A stretch of DNA of 64,000 nt from Zymoseptoria tritici IPO323 (taxonomy: Eukaryota > Ascomycota > Dothideomycetes > Mycosphaerellales > Mycosphaerellaceae). Below are positions 9,751 through 20,624 of this stretch, piece after piece (the stretch's first letter is position 1; each line of letters opens with the position of its first letter). Position numbers and translations under genes: made by a program. The stretch spans positions 2,542,001-2,606,000 of the forward strand of contig NC_018218.1 in the NCBI RefSeq assembly GCF_000219625.1, written 5' to 3'. The notes beneath the pieces were generated by a model that was not told where the DNA came from, ran no database searches, and saw only the letters and a list, made by a program, of their open reading frames with translations.

Positions 9751-11995
9751 CTATACCGCGTTGACGTTGTCCAGCTGCCAGTCCTCGAGCTCCGCCACAA
9801 TCTCCGGAAGCATGCTCTCGACGTCTTCCTCCTTGACTCCCAAAGCACCAGTGATGAGACGTTTGTACTCCCCCTGTTTGTCGCCCAGACCAGCCACCGA
9901 GAGATTTTGCACAATCGTCTTGAACAGAGTCTTACGCTGCTGCATAAGATCTTGCAGCTCGCGTACGAGCATCATTTTGTGGTTGACCGAATTGCCTTCC
10001 TCGTCATCGTCGTCGTCCATCAAGATGTCGTCCTGTGGTGCGTGTTCAAGTGCGCGTTCCTCTTCACTGAGCAGCTCCTTGAGTGCAAGATCCTGCTCGT
10101 CTTCTGTCAAGCCTTCGCACTCGGCGATGAGTTCTTGCAACTCAGCTATTAGCTCCTCGTCGCGCTCATCTCCCCTGCTGGCGGCTTCTGCCTCCTTCTG
10201 TCGCAGCTCCTCTGCCTGTCGCTTCAAGGCGTCGATTTCCTGTCGACGCAGAGCAGCCACGCGTTCGGCCTCAGCCAGTTCCGCGTCCTTCTCCGCAATC
10301 TCGGCATCGATACTGCTTGCCAAATCTCTCGCTTTGTTGAACAGTACTGGCATGATGGAAGAAGTAAGTGCGAGCGCAGCCTCGGACCGGTACACATCGG
10401 CGCTGTGCTCCAGACCTCGTGAAGTACCATTGAGCGATTGCTGGGAGATGAGAGGATCGATCGGGATGCCACCTCCATTCATGGCACCTTGATGTAGCTG
10501 CACCGGCCCACCCATGCCCATCGGGCCAAGACTGGAGTCGGCCTGAAATGGAGATGACGAGAGCTGCCGGTTGTTGGTACGCTCTTGTCGACGATGATTG
10601 AGCTGCACGATCAATTGATCCGCGGTCTCCCCGCTCCTGTTGGGGATGTCGACAGCTGCATTTCGGCCAATCAAGCTGCGGACGCACTTTCTAGCACCAT
10701 TCCGAGCTGCAATGGTGATGGCGGTGTCACCATTGTGATCGGTAATATTGAGTACGTTCTCGATACCACCGGGAGGAAGCACATCCGACATCTTATCAAG
10801 GATGCAGTCCAGGTAGTATCGCGCGCACTGGTATTTGCTCTTCCGCTCCGTCGTGTTGGCGATGTGATGGAACACCGTGCTTCCGAACCACTCTTGCATG
10901 TTGACTGTACGAATGAGGAGACCCGCCAGCTTGGCCATGTTTTGGCTGTCGTAATTGTTGGTGAAGACAACAGCTCGCAGAAGAGGTGTTTCGCCGTTTT
11001 TGGACTGAACGTCTATGCTGGCTCCGCGCCGAATGAGATCCTTGACGACCTCAATATCGCCCATGGCTGCGGCCCAGTGCAAAGCAGTATAGCCTTTGTC
11101 GTCAATCGGGCGGTTCAGGTCAACAGATGGAGGGGGTTGAGGCGCGGTGGGGAGAGAATCTTGAGGATCGTCCTGAAGCACAAAGTAGTCCATGAGTTCT
11201 TCGGCCCAGAGTTGATGCTCCTTGTCGGCCTGAGTCATCGTGTCTTCCACTCGACGACGCTTGCGGGAGCCGGTGTGATAGCCGTCCTGGTGGTCGAAGT
11301 CGTCGAAAGCTGATTCAGATGCAATGGTGATGTTATCAGGCGTATCGCCATCCATCATACTGGTGTCTGCTTGCTCGTAATCAGGCACCGTAGCATAGAC
11401 TGCACGCGTCTTAGTCCCGCTGGCAGCTGGTTGGTTAGCGATCTTCTTACCAGGTTGCCGGCGCGGCTGCGCTGGAGCACGAGGTTGGCGAGGTTTTGAA
11501 GACGCAGCGGTGGCATGTTTCGGAGCGGGCGGCGGACTTCTGTCGCCTGGCACAAAGTCGAAGATCGCCTGGAGCTTGTCCAGCACGCTGTTCTTCTGCG
11601 CCAGCAATCTACCATCAGGCAGAGGAATCCACGTGCCCTGGTATTTGCCGTACCCTCCTTGCACCTTCTCATGCACACCTTTCTGCACTTCTCGCTCCAA
11701 GATTCGAGTTCGAGCTGGCTTATCATATTGGGCGACCTGGGCAGGATAACACATTAGTACGATGCGACATGCCATCAACACAGCTGGAGACCGACCTTCA
11801 AGATGTGCGTTGCGTTGATCCAGTCGTCAGACCTTCGGCGCATCACATGATTGCCCTCCACATTGCATTCGTACACCGGCACCTGGAGGGAAAATGTCAG
11901 TGGTCTGGAGGATGCGCAGAGTGGTGAGATGCGCAGAGTGGTGAGGAGCGTTGACATACATTACTATATGTGGCGCTGTAGATTTTGTCACCCAT
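9751..11995 (-). CDS. APSES-type cell-cycle transcription factor with ankyrin repeats (Mbp1/Res family)
   Basis: Three exons on the minus strand: 11960-11995, 11796-11882 and 9751-11736, giving 702 residues. Both introns sit in phase 0 inside the DNA-binding domain. The assembled N-terminus reads [12 protein letters not shown], then [29 protein letters not shown], then [20 protein letters not shown], which is the KilA-N/APSES fold with its conserved WINATHILK. Ankyrin repeats follow at roughly residues 215-400 ([20 protein letters not shown]). A coiled-coil/heterodimer region lies at about 490-560, with a helical C-terminus. Mbp1-type proteins pair with Swi6-like partners in the MBF complex that drives G1/S genes through ACGCGT boxes. 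The second intron uses a GTCGGT donor, which is less usual. Divergent from trpC; 279 bp separate the two ATGs. Confidence 0.92.
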
Positions 11996-12070
11996 GATGG
12001 ATGAAGCTGCGGTAGTGGAGGCGCCGGATCGAGGTGGTGTTTGAATGAGAGAGAGATCAGGGCAAAGACA

Positions 12071-12076
12071 ACGCGT
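12071..12076. promoter_or_regulatory. MCB box (ACGCGT) in the MBP1-like/trpC divergent promoter
   Basis: A perfect palindromic ACGCGT lies 76 bp upstream of the MBP1-like ATG and about 200 bp upstream of trpC. This is the consensus bound by MBF, of which Mbp1 is the DNA-binding subunit, so autoregulation is possible. A 6-bp motif can occur by chance. Confidence 0.35.
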
Positions 12077-12274
12077 GAAACAAGACGTGAACTTCCGCGT
12101 TAGAGTGCAAGTGGAGATCGCGTTGATTCTGCCGAGGAAGGTCCGGTCCGATCTTAGTCATCCGTGAGTGAAACGGGCTAAGGTAAAGGACATTTCGACT
12201 CACCGTAGAGGTAAGCTGGACTCGACCGATACATCGCTAGAAACATACACTTGATCGAACGTGTCAATAACAAA

Positions 12275-14581
12275 ATGTCAGGAGACGAGCTCGTTGACCA
12301 CTCACCGCAGCATCCAACCCCGGCCGCTCCGATCCCAACCGCTTCCAATCTTGTGCTCATCGACAATTACGACTCATTCACCTGGAATGTCTATCAGTAT
12401 CTTGTGCTCGAAGGAGCCAAGGTGACTGTCTATCGCAACGATGAGGTTACTTTGGAGAACCTCATAGCGTTGAAGCCAACGCAATTGGTCGTCAGTCCTG
12501 GTCCGGGACATCCGACGACCGATTCTGGCATCAGCAAAGATGCCATCAAGCACTTCAGCGGCAAAATTCCAGTACTGGGAGTCTGCATGGGCGAGCAATG
12601 CATCTTTTCCGTATTCGGAGGAGACGTCAAAGGTACTGGTGAGATTATGCACGGCAAGACGTCGCCTCTCCGCCACGATGGAAGGGGCGTCTATGCAGGA
12701 CTCGCACAGGATCTCCCTGTAACCAGATATCACTCGCTGGCGGGTACCCATTCGACCGTACCAGAGTGTCTGGAAGTATCTTCCTGGATCGAGGTCGGAC
12801 CGGACGGGGGAAAAGGTGTCATAATGGGCGTTCGACACAAAGAACTCCTTGTGGAAGGAGTCCAATTTCATCCAGAAAGTATCCTGACTGCGGAAGGGAA
12901 CGTCATGATCAAGAACTTTCTGCACATGCAGGGTGGAACTTGGGCAGAAAATGCGAGATTGCAGAAAGATTCACCGCCTGCAGTTGCCAATGGCGCACAA
13001 TCGAAAAGCCCCGCTCCGAAGGTCTCCATACTTGAGCGTATCTACGAGCACCGTAAACGTGCAGTCGCGGCTCAGAAGCAGATTCCTTCTCAACGACCGG
13101 AGGATTTGCAAGCCGCACTTGACCTGGATCTTGCCCCTTCACTCGTATCATTCGCCGACCGCTTAAGACAGACGCCATTCCAGCTATCTCTGATGGCAGA
13201 GATCAAGCGAGCATCGCCTTCGAAAGGAGTCATTTCCCTTTCCGCTTGCGCACCTGCTCAAGCGCGGACTTATGCACTGGCAGGCGCGAGCACTATTTCA
13301 GTTCTGACTGAGCCAGAGTGGTTTAAAGGAAGCATAGACGACCTGAAGAGTGTTCGCACGGCGCTCGAAGGCATGCCGAATCGACCCGCGTTGCTAAGAA
13401 AAGAGTTCATCTTCGAAGAGTATCAAATACTCGAGGCAAGACTTGCTGGCGCAGATACAGTGTTGCTCATCGTGAAGATGCTGGATACCGAAACACTTAC
13501 AAGACTATACAAATACTCTCAGTCTTTGGGTATGGAGCCACTCGTCGAGGTCAACACCATTGAGGAGATGGAGGTTGCCGTCAAACTGGGCTCAAAGGTC
13601 ATTGGCGTGAACAACCGAAATCTCACAAGCTTCGAGGTCGACATGGAGACCACGACAAGGCTGATGAAGATCGTGCCAAAGGAGACTATTCTCTGTGCGC
13701 TGAGTGGAATCGCGGTGCCTGAGGATGTTGTTTCATACCAGAAGAGTGGCGTCGGCGCTGTACTTGTTGGGGAGGCGCTTATGCGCGCAAAGGACACGGC
13801 CAACTTCATATCTGAGCTTCTTGGAAGAGATGTTAAGGCCATCAAGGCAAAGTCCCAGCGCAGACTACTTGTCAAAATCTGCGGCACCAGGAGCGCCGAG
13901 GCTGCCAGCACTGCTATCCAGGCGGGAGCAGATCTGATTGGCATTATTCTCGTAAATGGGCGCAAGCGATGTGTTTCGACCGAAACCGCGTTGCAGATCT
14001 CAGAGGCCGTACACGGCACTCCAAAGGCAGCCGGGCCTGTCACCAATCCGCCCAGCGAAGCCAGCGAGAAGGCGAGCAGTTTCTTTGAGCATGCGGCTGC
14101 CCACCACATACAACACCCGAAACGTGCGCTGCTTGTGGGGGTATTCTTGGATCAGCCACTCGACTACGTACTCGAACAGCAGAAGCTTTTGAACCTTGAC
14201 ATAGTGCAGCTTCACGGCTCCGAGCCGCTGGAGTGGGCATCACTAATTCCGGTACCCGTAATTCGATCATTCAAACCTGGAAACTCTGGTCTTGCCACAC
14301 GAGGTTTCCACTCCATACCCCTGCTTGACTCGGGCTCGGGAAGTGGCAAGCAACTTGACATTGACAGTGTCAAGAGCCTCCTGCAGGGAGATCCGGGACT
14401 GCGTGTACTGCTCGCCGGCGGGCTTGACCCGGACAACGTCGCCCAAGCTGTCAACTCTGTGGGCGAGAACAAATCTCAGCTGGCGGGTGTCGATGTCAGC
14501 AGCGGAGTGGAGGTCGATGGTGAACAAAATCTGGACAAGATCCGTGCGTTCGTCAAGGCTGCCAAGGCTGTGGAGCTATAG
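12275..14581 (+). CDS. trpC: Trifunctional tryptophan biosynthesis protein (GATase / InGPS / PRAI)
   Basis: 768 residues, no intron. The start is the ATG at 12275; the frame extends eight codons further without an ATG. Domain order is as in other filamentous ascomycetes. First comes an anthranilate synthase glutamine amidotransferase (about 25-225) with [15 protein letters not shown], nucleophile Cys104, and GVQFHPES carrying the catalytic His and Glu. Indole-3-glycerol-phosphate synthase follows (about 250-520; [35 protein letters not shown]). Phosphoribosylanthranilate isomerase is last (about 530-768; [31 protein letters not shown]). The protein supplies ammonia to TrpE and performs two later steps of tryptophan synthesis. 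All expected motifs are present, so it should be functional. The glutamate in CMGEQC stands where Gln or Leu is commonly seen and is a minor variation. Confidence 0.97.
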   Translation: MSGDELVDHSPQHPTPAAPIPTASNLVLIDNYDSFTWNVYQYLVLEGAKVTVYRNDEVTLENLIALKPTQLVVSPGPGHPTTDSGISKDAIKHFSGKIPVLGVCMGEQCIFSVFGGDVKGTGEIMHGKTSPLRHDGRGVYAGLAQDLPVTRYHSLAGTHSTVPECLEVSSWIEVGPDGGKGVIMGVRHKELLVEGVQFHPESILTAEGNVMIKNFLHMQGGTWAENARLQKDSPPAVANGAQSKSPAPKVSILERIYEHRKRAVAAQKQIPSQRPEDLQAALDLDLAPSLVSFADRLRQTPFQLSLMAEIKRASPSKGVISLSACAPAQARTYALAGASTISVLTEPEWFKGSIDDLKSVRTALEGMPNRPALLRKEFIFEEYQILEARLAGADTVLLIVKMLDTETLTRLYKYSQSLGMEPLVEVNTIEEMEVAVKLGSKVIGVNNRNLTSFEVDMETTTRLMKIVPKETILCALSGIAVPEDVVSYQKSGVGAVLVGEALMRAKDTANFISELLGRDVKAIKAKSQRRLLVKICGTRSAEAASTAIQAGADLIGIILVNGRKRCVSTETALQISEAVHGTPKAAGPVTNPPSEASEKASSFFEHAAAHHIQHPKRALLVGVFLDQPLDYVLEQQKLLNLDIVQLHGSEPLEWASLIPVPVIRSFKPGNSGLATRGFHSIPLLDSGSGSGKQLDIDSVKSLLQGDPGLRVLLAGGLDPDNVAQAVNSVGENKSQLAGVDVSSGVEVDGEQNLDKIRAFVKAAKAVEL

Positions 14582-15164
14582 AGGAGTGAATTCGGGCGCT
14601 TGTATGTATGATCAAGTCTGTCTCACATGCAGCTCCAAAGCATCTGACAGTAGATATACTCGCCGAAGGTGTCTGCTCAATGGTGCTCACTAATTGCGCT
14701 TCACTCGCGGTACAGTGATATTCATGCGCATGTGACAGCCGGAGCTTGTATCTATTTACCAGCATTCTCGTCAGCGCGAGTGTTGCCTTCGACACAATCA
14801 CGACCACTCGACTCCAATAACCTCAAGGCCCAATCACTTACCCTCGGAGTACGGCTTGTCCTCGCATCACAACACATCGCCGAACCTCGTCGCGCAATTG
14901 CCATGTCCTTTGATCTATCAAAGCCACCACACGTCGGGACAGCTCAGTCACCCAGGACATCCACTCAAGAACGACCGTGCGACATATTGAGACTTCTTCT
15001 CCTCAGGTGTCAGCTGACACTTCAAGCATTCGCAGAGTGAATCACGCATTGGCATGTGATCCGTACTCAAGCCGCAGCAATACTTATACTTCCATCGATT
15101 CAACGAACCTCCTTACATCGACAACAACCTCAACTCAATTCTTACAATCTGACACGATCTCATC
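14582..15164. other. Intergenic, trpC to BRCT-WGR gene
   Basis: About 580 bp with small chance ORFs only. It should contain the trpC terminator and the promoter of the BRCT-WGR gene, with a C/A-rich leader just before 15165. Confidence 0.5.
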
Positions 15165-17081
15165 ATGGGAGCTTCAGCGCTGAAGGGATGCCACATCGTG
15201 GTTCACGGCCAAGTCAGGTCCGACTGGCCAGTCCAGAAGATCAAGCAGTGGGTCGAACATCTCGGAGGAGTAGCATCATTCAAGTCCAAGATCGCCGAAG
15301 AAACAACCCATCTAGTCGTTCCTGAGAAGGAATGGCGGAGTCGAGGCCCATTCGTGCAGGAGGTGCTCGAAGCGACTGAGAATGGCCACGACATTCTCAT
15401 CGTCAGCTCCGAGTGGCTCGAAGATTGTCTCAACAATCGGGCAAAAAGAAGCGAGAGCCGCTACCTCTGGGCGAATCTGGACATGCGCTCCATGAAGCTC
15501 AACGACCAACAAGCCAAGCAATCATCCAAGCAGGCGAAACAGCCCGGCAACATCCAAGGATTGATGGCACAGACCTTCTTGCAGACTACAGAGGCTCACA
15601 TCACCGACAGTGACCGCAAGAAGATCGCCCAGCAACAGGAAAAGGAAGCCCAGGCTCAAGAGGAAGCCGATAATGAGGCTCGTCTACATTTCAAGGATCA
15701 TCGTGAACGCATGAGTATTCCAGAACAGGCCGCCGTCTTCCGTAGAGGCGCGAAGAGAGCTCGGAACGAGATTCTCTCCGGTGAGTCTTGCACAAGACAT
15801 TCGACTGACGGGACGAAGACTCACATCATTACAGACAATCACCACATTTATGTCGACAACACCAACTTCACTTTCGACGTCACCGTCACCAAGGTCGATC
15901 TTAAGCAGAACACGAATGAGCGTTACGTCCTCACAGTAAGCATTGTGTGATCCCTCCGATACAATATAGACAATACATCCACATCGGTGGACTAACACTC
16001 ACATCAGCTGCAGATCTACGAGTCAAACAACGAGCCATCCACATATGCCTTCAACTGCCAATTCGCAGGCACGAAGATTCTTCCTCAAAACGACATCATT
16101 GTTGCCATTGGCGCCAACTTCCCTACGGTCTTCCGTGCATTCAAGAAAGTCTTCCTCGAGAAGACCAAGATCGAATGGGACAACCGCATGTCCCAGACAT
16201 GGGATCGTGCACGTCAAGTGGCAGATGGTAAAGCCGTCCCTCGCCCTGCAGAGGTTCGCTTCGAGGATGCACCGTTTGTCTACCATCCCCCGCTGTACGG
16301 TCCGAAAGGCGAGCTTCCTGCCGCGAAGCAATCAGAGGTGGTCAACTTGGCCGACACTCCAGAACCGGATCTTCGCATGAGTGGTGCGATCGGAGGGAGC
16401 CCCAGCTCCTCCAGCGGTTCATCCCGTGGCAAGTTTCGGAAGCACCGTCCAAAAGTCAGCGACATGGAGCTCGTGGCAATCGAAGAGCCCGAGAACGATC
16501 CACTGTCATACCCGTTCGAAGGCAGCAGTGACAGCGCGCTCGACTTCGACCAATCGCTAGGCTTGGCAGGGGAAGATTTAGAGGCCAGCGAAGGAGGATC
16601 TGATGCTGTGGGTGGCCAAGATAGCTCGCTCGGTGTTGGCTTCCTCGACGACCAGCAGCCCAATCCATACCGATCGACGACCTACGACAACCCATACCAG
16701 CCACTTGGCGCAACTAGCCAGGTGGAGTCTACCACGAACGCTGCTCCGGTCAACAGCTTCAATCCTGGTTACGACCGAGTCATCAACTCCACAAACGGCG
16801 GCGACGAAAAATTCGACTTTGAAGATTATCTCAACATGGACCATGTCGAGACTCAGGCGACCCAGAACGCCAACTACACCCAAGCCGCAAACATGGCTGG
16901 AGACAATCTCATGCAGATGATTCAACAGAACCCTGTCGCTACCTCCGCCAGCACCGTTCTTGGGAAGCGGAAAGACAGTGGGGGGATGGATCAAGGGGCC
17001 AAGCGAGCTAGGCTGGACGGCAACGTGTCTGGCGAGGCGTCTGATGGCGCTTCTCAAGGCAAAAGCATGCAACGTTATTGA
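15165..17081 (+). CDS. BRCT-WGR domain nuclear protein (PARP-like N-terminus without a catalytic domain)
   Basis: Three exons inferred: 15165-15780, 15835-15935 and 16014-17081, 594 residues. An N-terminal BRCT domain occupies about residues 5-95 (GCHIVVHGQV, WVEHLGGVASF, THLVV, ILIVSSEWLEDCL). A Gln/Lys/Glu-rich linker follows. A WGR domain covers about 205-310 (NHHIYVDNTNFTFDVTV, TNERYVLT, IYESNNEP, then ILPQNDIIVAIGANFPTVFRAFKKVFLEKT). The C-terminal half is acidic, Ser/Asn-rich and unstructured, with a KRKDSGG...GAKRARLDG cluster that may be a nuclear localisation signal. BRCT plus WGR is the front half of fungal PARPs, but no ADP-ribosyltransferase fold is present before the stop. The first intron is 54 nt, stop-free and a multiple of three, so retention would add 18 residues. 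Acceptors at 16007 and 16013 both keep frame; 16013 gives the better WGR match. Confidence 0.82.
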
Positions 17082-17395
17082 AATCCTGCTGCACGTCTTT
17101 GGCACATGGAATCGGAGAACGATAGCACGTTCTTGAACAAATCGATGCGAGAGCATCACATCTGGCAATTTCACCCGGAAGCGACCGGAAGCAACAGACA
17201 CGGCTGATAACCGCCGCTCTGTGCACACGACAAGCAATGCGGCAGACGCAATGCGGCATTGGCCAGATCTAGCGTGGAACAAAAGCATACCGGACACGGA
17301 AGCGGAAAATGAATCAGGGAGCTCTTCTAGGACGGAAGCGCCTGTACATTAGCACACGACTCTTTGAGTTTTGAACATCTGAACAGCTTGTATTG
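17082..17395. other. Convergent intergenic region
   Basis: Separates the ends of the BRCT-WGR gene and the methyltransferase-like gene; 3' UTRs and terminators only. Confidence 0.5.
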
Positions 17396-18376
17396 TTACT
17401 CCTTGACAGCCCTTACTACCCATAGTGGATCTCTCGCATTCATGCCCATCCACTTCATCAGCCCAGCTTGTGGCGCCCCTGAATCAGCAGATCCGTTGCT
17501 CAGCTCTACAATCTCAATCTTCTTCCATCCAGCAAAGTGCAGGAAATCTGCTACCATCTCTAATCTCTCTTCCTCCTCCACGCGAAGCCATCGACTGATG
17601 GCTTTGGTTGGAAAGCAGCGGTTGCTGATCGTCAAGTGCACTGTGCCACCGATTTTCGTTGCTTCTCGCAAAGACTTCAAAACTTCCACCGGCTTCGTCA
17701 AATAATCTGTGCTGACAACATTCGTTGATGCATCCAGCATGCTGAAATCGTCCGCATCAATGGCCTTGGCTTCTCTGAGAGCGGAGCTGATGTCCGGGTC
17801 TTGGTTGAGATCCTCGAGTAGTCGACCGCCATTCAGCACCTTGTTGGCATCGAGTTCGGCCTTGTTCATACCCATTCCGACAACTTTGAGTTCTCCATTG
17901 ACCACAGCCTCTTCGACCGACTTCGGGTAGTGGCTAACCCAGCTGCTGCAGAAATCTAGGATTTTTCCCTTCCGAGGCAGGACAGTGTCGTAGTATTCTC
18001 GAAGGGTGGCGATCGCCGCATCGTCGATGTGTGTCACGAAACGAGGAGCGCTATAGAATCTATCGTCGGAAGATGAGTCTCGTCTGGTAAAGTCGGATGG
18101 GTTGTACGGCCAGCTTGTATGTCGAGGTGTGTACTGCTTTACGGGCCAGTTGTTCGACGAAGTCATGCTGAATGATCGTGACGATAATGTGGCTGCAAGG
18201 AGAAGTCCGCCAGCGGACAGACTGATCAACGGGAGAGGCCTGAACAGCGGCCTAGCAATCATTTGCATCAAGTCGTGTAGGAGAAGAAGAGCGGAAGGTT
18301 TGATCATGGAATGCACAACGTTGCTCGTTGAAGAAGATGGGATGCATTCATATTCACTTGATGACGTAAGGGACAT
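17396..18376 (-). CDS. SAM-dependent methyltransferase-like protein, uncharacterised
   Basis: 326 residues from the ATG at 18376; the frame is open a little further upstream without an ATG. A hydrophobic, serine/arginine-rich N-terminus (about residues 24-70, PLISLSAGGLLLAATL) could be a membrane anchor or mitochondrial presequence. A start at the internal Met (18307) would expose it more clearly. The core shows a class I methyltransferase layout: KILDFCSSWVSHYP as motif I (Cys-Ser-Ser replacing the usual Gly-rich loop), VVGMGMNKAELDAN as the acidic-loop strand, DADDFSMLDAS and VVSTDYLTKPVEVLKSL, then GGTVHLTISNRCFPTKAI. A conserved family of this type exists in fungi and plants, but I know of no defined substrate. 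Confidence 0.7.
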   Translation of the reverse strand: MSLTSSSEYECIPSSSTSNVVHSMIKPSALLLLHDLMQMIARPLFRPLPLISLSAGGLLLAATLSSRSFSMTSSNNWPVKQYTPRHTSWPYNPSDFTRRDSSSDDRFYSAPRFVTHIDDAAIATLREYYDTVLPRKGKILDFCSSWVSHYPKSVEEAVVNGELKVVGMGMNKAELDANKVLNGGRLLEDLNQDPDISSALREAKAIDADDFSMLDASTNVVSTDYLTKPVEVLKSLREATKIGGTVHLTISNRCFPTKAISRWLRVEEEERLEMVADFLHFAGWKKIEIVELSNGSADSGAPQAGLMKWMGMNARDPLWVVRAVKE

Positions 18377-18949
18377 TTGACGATCGCATGAGAGTGGAAT
18401 TGGTTGTGTCGATGAAGAGGGATCCCTCTCCGATTCATGCACTGCTCAGCAGGCCAGTCCGGTATGGGTCCCATTGTCTAACTCGCCAGCTCAGTGGATA
18501 TGGCTGACTATGCCAAATTCGCTATGTCTCGTTCCTCCGGCTTCCCATTGCTCACTAAAGCTCAACGGCAGGTCCAAGGCCATGGCCCTCACACATTCGC
18601 CAACTCTTGCAAACTGGACTTCGGCGAATTGGCCGATATCGCATTGCTCGCAGGGCTTTTGCCGGGCTTTGAGTGGCCATGGCTGCCAGTCTCTATGAAA
18701 GCATCGAGCGGGATACCACTTCAGAGCCTCGCAGGTCCATCGCAAGCGAACATAAGAGCCCACTCTCAACGTGCCACACGTCGCGCGTTCTTGATAGACA
18801 TAGCCTCGTCTTTACATGACGTTTCGCATTTACGCCTCGCAATTTCCATCTCGACGGGCTGCAATGGCATCTTCTGACCAGCTGATCGTTCTTCGTATTG
18901 CCTGGCGCCAGGAGTTCGCCCCTTCTCCCCAGCCAGCAATATGCGCACA
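18377..18949. other. Intergenic between two minus-strand genes
   Basis: Promoter of the methyltransferase-like gene and terminator of SF3B5; only overlapping chance ORFs seen. Confidence 0.5.
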
Positions 18950-19253
18950 TCAATCCTCTGCAGGCGGTGCGGGCCCACAAGGTAACACCATCTTTTCCAT
19001 GCATTGCATCCTCACTTTCTCCATGGGCATGCCCATTCCGATCGCCATGTAGTGAAGAAGCGGTGGGTGACCTTGGAAGCTAGCGTAGGAGTCGCGGGCG
19101 ATGTTGGATGTCCATTCGTGCTTGGTGGTGTCGGCGTGGCCAGTTCCGATGTATTTGTTCTGAAGAGATTCGAGCTGCTGCTGGGTGCGGAGTTTGTCGG
19201 CCTGAATGTGGTCAGCGGGAATCAGACACGAATATGACTTGAGCTCATACCAT
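18950..19253 (-). CDS. SF3b complex subunit 5 (SF3B5/Ysf3)
   Basis: Two coding exons: 19251-19253, which is just the ATG, and 18950-19201, giving 84 residues. The intron (19202-19250, 49 nt) begins GTATGA, has a gctgac branch site and ends attcag. The protein begins M then ADKLRTQQQLESLQNKYIGT, continues GHADTTKHEWTSNIARDSYA, and ends with VRMQCMEKMVLPCGPAPPAE. The conserved QSKYIGTGHADTTK-type block, the RDSY motif and MEKM..PCGP tail identify SF3B5, a small U2 snRNP SF3b subunit usually about 85 residues. The ATG is completed by the exon border itself, so ORF scanning misses the gene. Divergent from NSE3; the start codons are 262 bp apart. Confidence 0.93.
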
Positions 19254-19515
19254 AGTGAAAACTTGAAACTCGAAGTGTGCTGGTTGATGTGCAGATATAA
19301 TGTCCGTCGAATCGTGAGTTGGTAGCAATGGTGATTCGAGATTCAAAACCCTCCCAAAGAGTCCAGAGCGGCATGAGTGTTAGCGGCGGACAGTCCCGAA
19401 GATCGAGAGCTTAAACGAGTTTGAGTTCAGGTCCGCGCGCGTGTCACGTCCAACACGTCTCCCAGTTCAACGATCTCGGACCTCAAATGACAACGTCAGA
19501 CTGCTGATGATCACC

Positions 19516-20624
19516 ATGCCCGTCGCACAAGGACGCAAGCGCCGCTCGGTCAGTGCGATTCTAGCCTTCTAGTACACCAATGCTGACGCTTTCAGCAGGA
19601 CCGTCACGAAGACGCCGAAGACGCCGACGCCTCGCCAGAACCTCAAACACAACGCCGACGAACGCAGCACGAAGACGATGAGGACGACTTCGCTCAGACT
19701 CAAGGTGGAGAAAATGTGGACGACATGGCCAAGAAGCTTGTGCGATTAGCATTGGCCTGCGAGTATCAACGGAGGCCGATACGGAGAGCTGAAATAGGTG
19801 ACAAAGTGCTGGGCACACATGGTAGAAAGTTCAAAGAGGTGTGGAGTCAAGCTCAGAAAAATCTCAATGATGTGTTTGGCATGGAAATGGTGGAGCTGCC
19901 GGTGAAGGAGAAAGTCACCCTCCAGCAACGAAGAGGTAAATCTTCAAACGATTGACACCGCAAAGACAAGGCTGATCACTACACTTCAGCCGCCAACAAA
20001 AGCCAGTCCGGAGCATCGAAACCCACGCCCTCCTGGATCGTAACATCAATCCTACCGCCGAAATTTCGCAACCCAGACATAATCAACCCGCCGTCAGCTC
20101 CGACGCCTGATCACGACGCAACATACACAGCGATATACACCCTCCTCATTTCTTTGATCAGTCTTTCCGGAGGTAACCTCCCAGATGCCAAGATGGAGAG
20201 GTTTCTCACGAAGATGGGAATGCGGGACAACACGCCGGTGCAAGATTACGAGAAGACCGAAAAGCTCCAGAAGCGACTGGAGAAGGATGGCTATATCGTG
20301 AAGATTAAAGAGAGCACGGGAACGGGCGAGGATGATGTTTACTGGCTTGTCGGGCCGAGAGGAAAGATTGAGGTCGGAGATGAAGGCGTGCGAGGCTTGG
20401 CTGAAGCGGTCTATGGGAATCTTGGAGAAGTCGAGGCCGAGGAGCTTCACAGAAAGATTGAAAGATCTCTCGGGATTGGTGAACGCCCACCGGAGAAGAC
20501 GCAAGCTCCACAGAATGGCGAAAAGTCGAAGCGTGGCAGGAAGAAGAAGTCTGTGCAGGAGCCGGAGCAAGAGGAAGAAGAAGAGGATGATGAGGAAGAC
20601 AGTAGTGATGACGAGGATGAGTGA
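19516..20624 (+). CDS. SMC5/6 complex subunit Nse3 (MAGE domain)
   Basis: Three exons: 19516-19548, 19596-19935 and 19990-20624, 335 residues. The start has a CACCATG context; an in-frame ATG three codons upstream (19507) is weaker. After an acidic, arginine-rich N-terminus the MAGE homology begins with VDDMAKKLVRLALACEYQRR, then PIRRAEIGDKVLG, FKEVWSQAQKNLNDVFGMEM, VELPVKEKVTL. It continues in exon 3 with ATYTAIYTLLISLISLSGGN, MERFLTKMGM and a winged-helix-like DVYWLVGPRG. The tail is a KKKS...EEEEEDDEED acidic run. Nse3 with Nse1 and Nse4 forms the kleisin-kite module needed for SMC5/6 DNA binding and repair. The exon 2 acceptor is a CAGCAG tandem, so one glutamine may be optional. Confidence 0.9.

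Noticed and set aside
10585..11313. 242-codon plus-strand ORF inside the MBP1-like gene
   Set aside because: Lies wholly antisense to the conserved ankyrin region; a shadow of real coding on the other strand.
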